Source of the DNA: Candidatus Rokuibacteriota bacterium
Lineage (GTDB): Bacteria; Methylomirabilota; Methylomirabilia; Rokubacteriales; CSP1-6
Length of the DNA stretch: 14,305 nucleotides
Direction of reading: 5' to 3'
Assembly: GCA_003221435.1 (NCBI GenBank)
Contig: QHRS01000171.1
Location: 1 to 14,305, forward strand
This document shows, one piece after another, positions 6,942 through 14,225 of this stretch. Both the position numbers and the translations under genes were made by a program. The notes under the pieces are model-generated. The model was not told where the DNA came from, ran no database searches, and saw only the letters and a list, made by a program, of their open reading frames with translations. How positions within the stretch are numbered: the stretch's first letter is position 1; every line of letters starts with the position of its first letter.

Positions 6942-7613
6942 GTGAAGGCGCCCGAGGTGCAGGCCGAGACCCAGCAGTTCGTCAAGAGGCTCACCGAAGA
7001 CAACTGCGCCTTCTGGCGCGACCGTGACGTGCGGCTCGATCCGGGCGCGCCGCGCGAGGTCCTCGAGCGCCAGCTTCGCTACCGAATGCGCCAGGGCGTG
7101 TACAACGAGCTGCGGGCGGCCGAGCTGATCGCGGCGTGGATCCCGTCGGTTCGGGAGCGCGAGATCCGGGAACTGCTCCCCCGCCAGCTCGACGACGAGC
7201 AGCGCCACTACCAGCTCCTCCGTCGGCGCCTGCGCGAACTGGGCGACGACCCTGACGGGTACGAGGCGCTACCGGAGTGGGAAGCGCTCTTCGACTGGCT
7301 CGTGACGGCGCGCTCGCGTCCCACGATCGAGAAGCTGGCGATGTTTCAGTTCGCGGGGGAGACGCAGTCGTGCGAAGGGTTCGAGACCCTCATCCGGCTC
7401 GCCGAGCCGATCGATCCGGAGACCGCCCGACTCTACCGCACGCAAATCCTGCCCGACGAGTACCGCCACGCCGCGATCGGTCGCCACGCCTTGCTGCTCC
7501 TGGCCGACACGCCGGAGCGGCGCGCCCAGGCCGCCGCGGCCTGTCGCGAGATGAACGCGCGAGTCTTCCAGGCCTACGCCGCGCATCGCCGCCGCGCCGA
7601 TCACGGCGGCTGA
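6942..7613 (+). CDS. Ferritin-like four-helix di-iron protein
   Basis: 223 residues, wholly helical in appearance. Four segments carry the E / ExxH / E / ExxH ligand pattern of ferritin-like or R2-like di-iron carboxylate proteins: Glu56 or Glu61 in VYNELRAAELI, Glu86-x-x-His89 in LDDEQRHYQLL, Glu140 or Glu145 in FAGETQSCEGFETL, and Glu173-x-x-His176 in PDEYRHAAIG. The pattern predicts binding of two Fe (or Mn/Fe) and O2 or peroxide chemistry in the cytoplasm, either an oxidase/oxygenase or a radical-generating protein; the substrate is unknown. The GTG at 6942 is preceded by GAGG at 5-base spacing. The stop codon overlaps the start of the zinc dehydrogenase gene (TGATG at 7611-7615), so the two are probably made together. 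Other all-helical folds (TenA/PqqC-like) were considered, but the paired ExxH motifs favour di-iron. Confidence 0.75.
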   Translation: MKAPEVQAETQQFVKRLTEDNCAFWRDRDVRLDPGAPREVLERQLRYRMRQGVYNELRAAELIAAWIPSVREREIRELLPRQLDDEQRHYQLLRRRLRELGDDPDGYEALPEWEALFDWLVTARSRPTIEKLAMFQFAGETQSCEGFETLIRLAEPIDPETARLYRTQILPDEYRHAAIGRHALLLLADTPERRAQAAAACREMNARVFQAYAAHRRRADHGG

Positions 7614-8614
7614 TGCGCGCCATGCTCCTCCGCGCCCAGGCGCCGATCAGCGCGGCGCCGCTCGGCGCGGTTGAAATTCCGACTCCCGAGCCGGGCGCGG
7701 GCGAGGTGCGCGTGCGCGTCCGGGCCTGCGCGACCTGCCGGACCGACCTCCATGTGATCGAAGGCGACCTCCCTCCGCGTCGCATTCCGCTGATCCCCGG
7801 CCACCAGGCGGTCGGCCGGATCGACGCCCTCGGTGCGGGCGCCCGCCGCTTCGGCCTCGGCGATCGCGTCGGTATCGCGTGGCTACGCCACACCTGCGGC
7901 GCCTGCCGGTTCTGCACGAGCGGGAGGGAAAACCTCTGCGAGGCCTCGGCCTATACGGGCTGGACCCACGACGGCGGCTACGCTCAGTACGCGCTCGTCC
8001 CCGAGGCGTTCGCGTACGCGATCCCGCCGGGCTTCGACGACGCCGAGGCCACTCCCCTGCTCTGCGCCGGCATGATCGGCTATCGCGCGCTGCGACGCAG
8101 CGAGGTCACGCGCGGCGGGCGGCTCGCGCTCTACGGCTTCGGCTCGTCGGCCCACGTCACGCTGCAGGTCGCGCGGCACTGGGGGTGCTCGGTCTATGTC
8201 TCGACGCGGGACCCGGCCCACCGGAGGCTCGCGCTGGAACTGGGCGCCGCGTGGGCCGGTCGGCCGGGAGAGACGCTGCCCACCAGGGTCGATGCGGGCA
8301 TCGTCTTCGCGCCGGCCGGCGAACTGGTTCCCGCCGCGCTGCGCGACCTCGACAAGGGCGGCACGCTCGCGCTGGCCGGAATCTACATGACCGATCTGCC
8401 CGCGATGGCGTACGCGCCGCACCTCTTCTGGGAAAGGACGCTCCGGAGCGTCACCGCGAACACGCGCGCCGACGGCGAGGCGCTGCTGGCCGAGGCCGCA
8501 GCGATCCCGATCCGCCCCCGCATTCAACGCTATGGCCTCGGGGACGCCAACCGCGCGCTTGGGGCCCTCGCCGCTGACCGCGTCGAGGGAACCGCGGTGC
8601 TGGTCGTCGACTGA
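7613..8614 (+). CDS. Zinc-binding alcohol dehydrogenase family protein (MDR superfamily, TIGR02822-like)
   Basis: 333 residues with the medium-chain dehydrogenase/reductase layout. The GroES-like catalytic domain has Cys42 (ATCRTD), His64 (IPGHQAVG) and Cys151 as likely catalytic zinc ligands, and a structural zinc lobe CGACRFCTSGRENLC with Cys95, Cys98, Cys101 and Cys109. The Rossmann motif is YGFGSSA at 174-180 (GxGxxA), predicting an NAD(P)H-dependent alcohol/aldehyde oxidoreductase. GFGSSAH and the later LALELGAAWAG are features I associate with the TIGR02822 subfamily. The Glu that normally follows the zinc His (GHE) is Gln65 here. The start at 7613 gives MRAMLLRAQ and overlaps the di-iron gene stop by one base; a second ATG 9 bases on is possible. 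Substrate is unknown; the tight coupling to the di-iron gene is the best clue to its job. Confidence 0.9.
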   Translation: MRAMLLRAQAPISAAPLGAVEIPTPEPGAGEVRVRVRACATCRTDLHVIEGDLPPRRIPLIPGHQAVGRIDALGAGARRFGLGDRVGIAWLRHTCGACRFCTSGRENLCEASAYTGWTHDGGYAQYALVPEAFAYAIPPGFDDAEATPLLCAGMIGYRALRRSEVTRGGRLALYGFGSSAHVTLQVARHWGCSVYVSTRDPAHRRLALELGAAWAGRPGETLPTRVDAGIVFAPAGELVPAALRDLDKGGTLALAGIYMTDLPAMAYAPHLFWERTLRSVTANTRADGEALLAEAAAIPIRPRIQRYGLGDANRALGALAADRVEGTAVLVVD

Positions 8615-8626
8615 CGCTCCATGCTA

Positions 8627-8646
8627 GGCTGAGAGCGCGCTCAGCC
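8627..8646. promoter_or_regulatory. Perfect 7-bp hairpin/palindrome upstream of the DHDPS-family gene
   Basis: GGCTGAG and CTCAGCC form a 7-bp inverted repeat around a GC-rich 6-base centre that can extend pairing past one mismatch. There is no T-run, so it is not a standard intrinsic terminator. A weak -10-like TAGGCT (8625-8630) overlaps its left edge, so it could be an operator or a leader hairpin lying 18 bases before the start codon. Function is inferred only from position. Confidence 0.35.
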
Positions 8647-8664
8647 GATTCCGGAGGTTCGCCG

Positions 8665-9591
8665 ATGACGACGACGATCGATCTGAGGGGCATCATTCCG
8701 GCCACCGTGCTTCCGCTGACCCAGGACGGCGAGATCGACGAGCCCGAGCTGCGGAAGTACGTCCGCTGGATCGCGACTCAGGGGATCCGCGGCGTAGCCG
8801 TCAACGCCGACACCGGCGAGGGCCCGCACCTCTGGCAGGAGGAGAAGCTGCGGGTCATCCGGATCTACAAAGAGGAGCTGGCCGGAACGGGTATCCCGGT
8901 CATCACCGGCCTCGGCGCCTCGTTCACCGCCCAGGCGGTCAGGTACGGACGGGAAGCGCGCGACGCCGGCGCCGATGCGCTCCTCGTCTTCCCGATCGCG
9001 GACTACCTCGGCCAGCCGCTGTCGCCGGAGGTGCCGTACCGGTACCACAGGACGGTCGCCGACGAAGTCGGCCTGCCGATGATCATCTTCACGCTTCAGC
9101 CGGCGCTCGGCGGCACGGACTTTCGCGACGAGACACTTCTGCGCCTGATCGAGATCCCGCAGGTGTCGGGCATCAAGGAGGCGCTGTTCGACGCAAAGCG
9201 TTTCCGCGAGATCGTCGACGTGGTGCGCCGCGCCCCCCGCCGGATCACGATCCTCACCGGCAACGACAACTTCATCTGGGAGTCGTACCTCCTCGGCGCG
9301 GAGGGCGCACTGCTCGGCGCGTGCGCGGTCGCCACGCGCGCCCACGTCCGCGTCTACGAGGCCGCGATGCGCGGCGATTGGCCCGCGGCCCGCGAGATGG
9401 GCGACCGCATCCAGAGGCTGGTCGACGCGATGTTCGCCGCGCCGGTCCGCGACTACCGGGCGCGGGCCAAGGAGATCCTGGTCATGCAGGGCATCCTCAA
9501 GCACGCGTACATGCGCCCGCCCCTGCTCCCGATCAGCCCCGAGGATCGCCAGACGTTGAAGCGCGCGCTCGAGGCCGCGGGCCAGCTCTAG
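8665..9591 (+). CDS. Dihydrodipicolinate synthase/N-acetylneuraminate lyase family protein, non-DapA
   Basis: 308 residues, a (beta/alpha)8 class I aldolase. The Schiff-base lysine is Lys171 in QVSGIKEAL, and the GTTGE substrate loop appears as NADTGEG (48-53). The Tyr that relays protons in DHDPS and sialic acid lyase (YNvP motif) is Phe142 in MIIFTLQP, and the position of the substrate-carboxylate Arg (E. coli DapA Arg138) appears to be Ala147. Lysine biosynthesis is therefore unlikely; a retro-aldol, dehydratase or hydratase reaction on another 2-keto acid fits better, but the substrate cannot be named. The ATG at 8665 has a strong GGAGG 7 bases upstream. The gene follows the zinc dehydrogenase by 50 bases, separated by a hairpin, and may form its own unit. 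It converges with livM across a 68-base gap holding a solo repeat end. Confidence 0.88.
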   Translation: MTTTIDLRGIIPATVLPLTQDGEIDEPELRKYVRWIATQGIRGVAVNADTGEGPHLWQEEKLRVIRIYKEELAGTGIPVITGLGASFTAQAVRYGREARDAGADALLVFPIADYLGQPLSPEVPYRYHRTVADEVGLPMIIFTLQPALGGTDFRDETLLRLIEIPQVSGIKEALFDAKRFREIVDVVRRAPRRITILTGNDNFIWESYLLGAEGALLGACAVATRAHVRVYEAAMRGDWPAAREMGDRIQRLVDAMFAAPVRDYRARAKEILVMQGILKHAYMRPPLLPISPEDRQTLKRALEAAGQL

Positions 9592-9611
9592 TCTGTCGAA
9601 GGGGGCCTCGG

Positions 9612-9638
9612 CGCATCTAGGCATTTTTCAGCGCCCTG
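9612..9638. repeat. Solo end of the dispersed palindromic repeat in a convergent gap
   Basis: The 27 bases match the right end of the complete element (4378-4404) at 22 of 27 positions in the same orientation, sharing CGCATCT at the start, the TTTTT tract and the closing CCTG. It lies between the stop codons of the converging lyase and livM genes. A GGCGC/GCGCC inverted repeat brackets the T-tract. No partner terminus is seen nearby, so this is a degenerate or single-ended copy. Confidence 0.65.
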
Positions 9639-9659
9639 CCAGAGACGTCGGGCCGGGGG

Positions 9660-10601
9660 CTACTGGTTCAGCTGACGGCGCAGGAAGCCGAGCAGGCCCT
9701 GCGGGAGGAAAATGACGGTGAGCATGAAGATCATCCCGACCGGGATCAGGTAGTACTCGGTGAAGTAGCGCGAGAGGCCCTCGCGCAGCAGGAAGAAGAC
9801 CGCCGCGCCCAGGACCGGCCCGACCAGCGTGCCCATCCCGCCGAGCACGTTGAAGATCACGACCTCGCCCGACACGTCGAAGAACACGAAGTTCGGCGCC
9901 ACGAACCTGTTCTGGACCGCGTAGAGGATGCCCGCCAGGCCGGCGCAGAGCCCGGACAGCATCACCGCGACGATCTTGTAGCGCTTGACGTCGTAGCCGA
10001 TCGCCATCGTCCGCGACTCGTTTTCACGGATCGCCTGTAGCACCATGCCAAACGGCGACCGCGTGACCTGGCGGAGCGCGAGATACGTGAGCGTCACGAT
10101 CGAGAGCACGAACCAGTGCAGCGTGGCCGGGGTGAACGCGCGCTGCCACCCGGGCACCGACAGCGGCGGCTGCCGGAAGACCAGCCCGTTCTCGCCCCCC
10201 GTGACCTCGGTCCAGGTAAAGATGATGACGTAGAAGATCTGAGAGAACACGAGCGTGCAGATCGAGAAATAGATGTCGCGCAGGCGCGTGGAGAAGTAGG
10301 CGACGAACGCCGCGACCGTGGCGGCGGCGAGGAGGCCGAACGCGAGCGCGAGCCAGAGGTTCGGCCGGAACCGGAGCAGTCCGAACGCGGCGCCGTACAT
10401 GCCCAGGCCGAAGAACGCCGAGTGCCCGAACGACACGACCCCGGTGTATCCGATCAGGATGTCCGAGGACATCGCCAGGAGCCCCCAGATCAGGATCTCC
10501 GTGACGAAGCGGCGCCAGAATTCCGGCAGCACGAGCGGCGCCGCGCCGAGCGCTCCGAGCACGAGGAAAAAGCCGATCCAGTAGCCGCTCCGCCGCGCCA
10601 T
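9660..10601 (-). CDS. livM: Branched-chain amino-acid-type ABC transporter permease LivM
   Basis: 313 residues with about eight to nine hydrophobic segments; an inner-membrane permease of the LivM type. Family marks are GYTGVVSFGHSAFFGLGMY (51-69), the cytoplasmic coupling segment around AIRENESRTMAIGYDVKRYK (190-209), and NVLGGMGTLVGPVLGA (251-266). It should pair with LivH to form the channel driven by LivG and LivF. It is the last gene of the operon; its ATG lies one base after the livH stop codon. Downstream it converges with the lyase gene. The substrate class (branched-chain amino acids, amides, urea or aromatic acids) cannot be read from the permease. Confidence 0.93.
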   Translation of the reverse strand: MARRSGYWIGFFLVLGALGAAPLVLPEFWRRFVTEILIWGLLAMSSDILIGYTGVVSFGHSAFFGLGMYGAAFGLLRFRPNLWLALAFGLLAAATVAAFVAYFSTRLRDIYFSICTLVFSQIFYVIIFTWTEVTGGENGLVFRQPPLSVPGWQRAFTPATLHWFVLSIVTLTYLALRQVTRSPFGMVLQAIRENESRTMAIGYDVKRYKIVAVMLSGLCAGLAGILYAVQNRFVAPNFVFFDVSGEVVIFNVLGGMGTLVGPVLGAAVFFLLREGLSRYFTEYYLIPVGMIFMLTVIFLPQGLLGFLRRQLNQ

Positions 10602-10602
10602 G

Positions 10603-11444
10603 CTACTTGGGAGTCGGCACGAACAGGCCCGTCGGCCGGAACAGCAGCGTGACGATCAGCAGCACGAACGAGACGATCACCGCCTGAGCCGGACTCATCC
10701 AGAGCGACGCGAACGACTCGAGCAGGCTGATGAAGACGGCCGCCAGCACCGAGCCGCCGAGGTTGCCCATCCCCCCGACCACCACGACCCGGGCCCGAGG
10801 GTCTGATCCACGCCCACGAGCGGGCCGTAGAGCACGCCGCTCGCCGCGGCCATGGCGCCGCCGAGACTGAAGACGGCCGTGTGGACGAGCGGGACCGGGA
10901 TGCCCATCGCCGCTGCCATCGTCCGGTCCTGCGCGGTCGCGCGGATCCAGATCCCCCAGGTCGCGCGCTTCAGGAACAGCCAGAGCGCGAGCATGATCGC
11001 GGCCGAGAGCACGGCGATGATGATCCGGTACCAGGGGTACTCGAGCTGGAAGATGCGGAAATGGCCGGTGAACGGCTCCTGGATCTTCCGCGCGACCGGG
11101 CCGTACTGCCAGAGGGCGTAGTTCTGCAGCACGAGCGAGAGTCCGAAGGTCGCCAGGATCGTCGCGAGCGGGTCCCGGCCGAGCAGCGGCCGGAGCGTCA
11201 CGAGCTGGATCGCGGCGCCGAGGCAGAAGATCGTGACGGACGCGACGCCGAGGGCCAGCCAGAAGCTGCCGCCGGCCGCGAGCACCGTGGTGCCGACGTA
11301 GGCGCCGAGCATGTACAGTTCGCCGTGAGCGAAGTTGACCACGTCCATGATGCCGAAGATCAGCGTGAGCCCGGACGCGACGAGCGCCAGAATCATCCCG
11401 TTGACGAGCCCGTTCAGGAGCTGGATCACGATCTGCTCCTGCAC
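10603..11444 (-). pseudogene. livH: ABC transporter permease LivH, frame broken near 10786-10794
   Basis: Two overlapping frames together make one LivH permease. The first runs from GTG 11444 and matches the family through GVLYGPLVGVDQTLG (residues 203-217), including GIMDVVNFAHGELYMLGAY at 31-49; it then turns into non-homologous, Ser/Arg-rich sequence ending at 10695. The second frame resumes homology at VVVVGGMGNLGGSVLA from about 10788 and ends at TAG 10603 after FRPTGLFVPTPK. The region totals 842 bases, not a multiple of three. Relatives carry roughly eight more residues between the two halves (a loop ending in AF before the VVVVGG strand), so a deletion of about 22 or 25 bases, or an assembly collapse at the CCCGGGCCCG tract, would explain both the shift and the shortening. 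LivF upstream and LivM downstream are intact, so a functional gene with a sequence error is quite possible. Confidence 0.85.
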
Positions 11445-11447
11445 CGC

Positions 11448-12155
11448 TCAGACTCCGAGGTAGCGGCGGATCACGGCGTCGTCCGCGCGTAGCGCCGGTG
11501 CCGGCGCCTCGTGACGCACGACACCCTTCTCCATGATGTAGACGCGCGCGCTGACCGCGAGCGTGAGCGGCACGCTCTGCTCGACCAGCAGGATCGCGAC
11601 CCCGTCCTGGCGGAGCGTCTCGATGATCTCGCGGATCTGGCCGACCATCCGCGGCATCAGCCCCTCCGTGGGCTCGTCCAGGAGGATGATCTTTGGCTCG
11701 AGCATCATCGCCCGCGCGATCGCGAGCATCTGCTGCTCGCCGCCGGACAGCGTCCGGCCCGCCTGATAGCGGCGCTCCGCCAGGAGCGGGAAGTACCGGA
11801 AGACCTTCTCGAGCAGGTCAGCGCGCTTGGCGTGCCCGACGCCCGCTCGATCGAGCCCCGTGCGGAGATTCTCCCAGACCGAGAGCGACGGAAAGATGCG
11901 GCGGTCCTCCGGCACCCATGCGAGCCCCAGCCGCGCCAGCCGGTGCGTGGCGACGCCGGTGACGTCGCGGCCGTCGAAGACGATCGCGCCCCGCGCCGGA
12001 CGCACGAGGCCCATGATGGTCTTGAGCGTCGTGCTCTTCCCGACCCCGTTCCGCCCGAGCAGCCCGACGACCTCGCCTGCACGGACCTCGAGCGACACGC
12101 CGTGCAGGATGTGGCTCTTGCCATAGAACGCGTGGACGTCCCGCGCCGCGAGCAT
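11448..12155 (-). CDS. livF: ABC transporter ATP-binding protein LivF
   Basis: 235 residues, a single nucleotide-binding domain of the LivF type. Walker A is GRNGVGKST (34-42), the ABC signature LSGGE (136-140), and Walker B IILLDEPTEGL with Asp160 and Glu161. The switch region reads VEQS, as usual for LivF, where Gln replaces the H-loop His. With LivG it forms the ATPase pair that powers uptake at the inner membrane. The ATG at 12155 overlaps the livG stop by one base (TGATG), and the stop codon is 3 bases before the livH GTG start, indicating one tightly coupled operon. Confidence 0.96.
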   Translation of the reverse strand: MLAARDVHAFYGKSHILHGVSLEVRAGEVVGLLGRNGVGKSTTLKTIMGLVRPARGAIVFDGRDVTGVATHRLARLGLAWVPEDRRIFPSLSVWENLRTGLDRAGVGHAKRADLLEKVFRYFPLLAERRYQAGRTLSGGEQQMLAIARAMMLEPKIILLDEPTEGLMPRMVGQIREIIETLRQDGVAILLVEQSVPLTLAVSARVYIMEKGVVRHEAPAPALRADDAVIRRYLGV

Positions 12156-12919
12156 CAGGTCTTCAGGTACACTTCGAGCACGCGGGGGTCGGCCTGGATC
12201 TCGGCGGGCGAGCCCGCTGCGAGGAGCTCGCCGTAGTGCAGCACGGTGACGGTGCGCGCGAGCCCCATGACGACGTCCATGTCGTGCTCGACGATCAGGA
12301 CCGTCAGGTCGCCCGCGATCCGCCGAATCAGCTCGACCGTCTGCCGGGTCTCCGCCGCGCTCATCCCCGCCGTGGGCTCGTCCAGACAGAGCAGCATCGG
12401 CTCCGTGGCGAGGGCGATCGCGATCTCGAGGGTGCGCTGCTCGCCGTGCGACAGGTTCGATGCGAGGTCCTCTTCCTTGCCGCGCAGGCCGACGGCGTCG
12501 ATGACCGCCAGCGCCTGGTCGATGACCTGGTGGTAGGCGCGGTAGTGGCGGTGGAGCCGCCAGGGATGATGGCGGGACTGCGCGGCGACGCGCACGTTCT
12601 CGAGGACCGTGGCGCCGCGGAGCAGGTTCGTCACCTGGTACGACCGGGCGATCGATTTCCGGGAAATCGCGTGGGGCGGCAGACCAGCGACATCCTCGCC
12701 GTTCACGACGATGCGGCCGGCGGTCGGCTTCAGCACGCCCGTCAGGCAGTTGAAGAACGTGCTCTTGCCCGCGCCGTTCGGTCCGATGATCGCGTGCACC
12801 CCGCCCCGCTCCACCGAGAGGCTGACGTCGTTGAGGGCGGCGAGCCCCCCGAACCGCATCGTCAGGCCTTCGGTCCGCACCAGGGCGCCGCGATCGGAAG
12901 GGAACGCGTCCGCGCTCAC
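12155..12919 (-). CDS. livG: ABC transporter ATP-binding protein LivG
   Basis: 254 residues. Walker A is GPNGAGKST (46-54), the signature motif LSHGE (156-160), Walker B LLCLDEPTAGM with Asp180 and Glu181, and the H-loop is VEHDM with His212. The C-terminal extension ending in ADPRVLEVYLKT is characteristic of LivG. The reading frame starts at GTG 12919, 7 bases after the binding-protein stop codon; a GGCGGA lies just upstream. A second possible GTG is 13 codons in, but the first is favoured by spacing. Its stop overlaps the livF start. Confidence 0.95.
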   Translation of the reverse strand: MSADAFPSDRGALVRTEGLTMRFGGLAALNDVSLSVERGGVHAIIGPNGAGKSTFFNCLTGVLKPTAGRIVVNGEDVAGLPPHAISRKSIARSYQVTNLLRGATVLENVRVAAQSRHHPWRLHRHYRAYHQVIDQALAVIDAVGLRGKEEDLASNLSHGEQRTLEIAIALATEPMLLCLDEPTAGMSAAETRQTVELIRRIAGDLTVLIVEHDMDVVMGLARTVTVLHYGELLAAGSPAEIQADPRVLEVYLKT

Positions 12920-12926
12920 TCCGCCG

Positions 12927-14225
12927 TCACGCGAACGAGCACGCCGGCGGCAGCACCGTCTTCTGCCACGGGATCGTCGTGACGATCCGGTGCGTGTGGT
13001 TATGGATCTCGAAGATGAACTCGGTGGTGAACGCCTGGTGGTCTTCCTTGCGGAGCGTCTTGTCGCCCTGCGGGTAGTCGTCGCCGGCCTTGACCTCCAT
13101 GCCCTCGAGCGCCTCGATGAGCTTCGGCGTATCCTCGCGGCCCCGGAAGCCCGACTTCTGCAGGCCGAGCTTGAGAAAGTTCATGGCTTCGTAGTTCGAC
13201 TGGACATACCGGTCCGGTGCGACGCCGTTCGGCTCGAACTTCTTCGTCAGCTCCACGACCTCGCGGAACCACTTCTTGTGGTGCGGCGTGTTCAGCGTGC
13301 TCTCGAAGACCGGCACGTACCGGTTGATGCCAACGAATCCTTCGATCTTGTCGCCGAGCGCCGGCAGGTTTGTCGCCTCAGCGATCGCGCCGTCGCCGGC
13401 CCACCGGTACTTCTTCGTCAGGCCCAGATCGTACGCCTGGGTGCCGACCGTCACCCCGTCCTTGCCGAAGAAGATCCCCAAGAGCCCGTCGAACTGCCCG
13501 GTGAGCTTCGACAGGAACGGCGTCATGTCGGCCGTGCCGAGAGGAATGCCGATGGTCCCGACCACTTCGGCCCCGAGCTTCCGGAGCTCGGCGGCGTAGG
13601 CGTCCCGGGTCGACTGGCCCCACGAGTAGTCCGCGTACGCGATGAACCATTTCTTCCCCATCCGGACGAGCGACGGTGCGAACGCCGCGGCCTGCGCGGG
13701 GGCGTAGTCGAAGGGCCGGAAGGTGTAGCGGCTGCATCTCGTCGTCGTGATCGTCGTGTCCAGGCACACGCCGATCATGTTGACGATTTTGTGCTCTTCC
13801 CACACCGGCATGCACGCGAGGCAGACGTTCGAGAGAAACCCGCCCTCGTGCGCGTCGACCTTGTCTTCGGTCGCGAGCTTTTCGGCCTTCCGCCGCCCGG
13901 CATCGGGCCGCGACTGGTAGTCCTCGACGATCAGCTCGACGGGGCGGCCGTTGATGCCGCCGGCGCGGTTGATCCGGCTCACGGCCAGCTCCGTGCCGAC
14001 GAGCGCCATCCGCCCGCCCGCCGCCGCGGCGCCCGTCAGGGGCTGGAGTGTGCCGATCTTGTACGGCTTGGCCTGACCGAACGCTTCGCGCCAGGGAGCG
14101 GGCACCAGCATCGCCGCCCCGAGGGCTCCGCCGGCCGCGCCGAGCGCGAGGAATCGCCGCCGGGTGACTTTGCCGCTGTACCAGATATCTCTGGACCACG
14201 CCTGGTCCTGCCACCGTGTCGCCAT
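12927..14225 (-). CDS. Tat-exported ABC transporter substrate-binding protein (LivK-like, Peripla_BP_6)
   Basis: 432 residues. The N-terminus has a long hydrophilic n-region and a twin-arginine motif TRRRFLALG (21-29), then a Gly/Ala-rich hydrophobic core to about residue 41 and a likely cleavage near 50-52 (EAFGQA); there is no lipobox Cys, so it is a soluble periplasmic protein sent out folded by the Tat system. The mature part opens with KIGTLQPLTG and has the two-lobed receptor-type ligand fold, with INRAGGINGRPVELIVED at 85-102. It carries four clustered cysteines, Cys135, Cys138, Cys154 and Cys164, plus one near the C-terminus (about 429), many for this family. AGGAG stands 6 bases before the ATG. 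It heads the transporter operon and should define its specificity, but the ligand is not predictable by eye. Confidence 0.93.
   Translation of the reverse strand: MATRWQDQAWSRDIWYSGKVTRRRFLALGAAGGALGAAMLVPAPWREAFGQAKPYKIGTLQPLTGAAAAGGRMALVGTELAVSRINRAGGINGRPVELIVEDYQSRPDAGRRKAEKLATEDKVDAHEGGFLSNVCLACMPVWEEHKIVNMIGVCLDTTITTTRCSRYTFRPFDYAPAQAAAFAPSLVRMGKKWFIAYADYSWGQSTRDAYAAELRKLGAEVVGTIGIPLGTADMTPFLSKLTGQFDGLLGIFFGKDGVTVGTQAYDLGLTKKYRWAGDGAIAEATNLPALGDKIEGFVGINRYVPVFESTLNTPHHKKWFREVVELTKKFEPNGVAPDRYVQSNYEAMNFLKLGLQKSGFRGREDTPKLIEALEGMEVKAGDDYPQGDKTLRKEDHQAFTTEFIFEIHNHTHRIVTTIPWQKTVLPPACSFA

Noticed and set aside
8665..9591. Annotation as DapA of lysine biosynthesis
   Set aside because: The catalytic Tyr and the substrate-binding Arg are not found at their expected positions, and no lysine pathway gene is adjacent.
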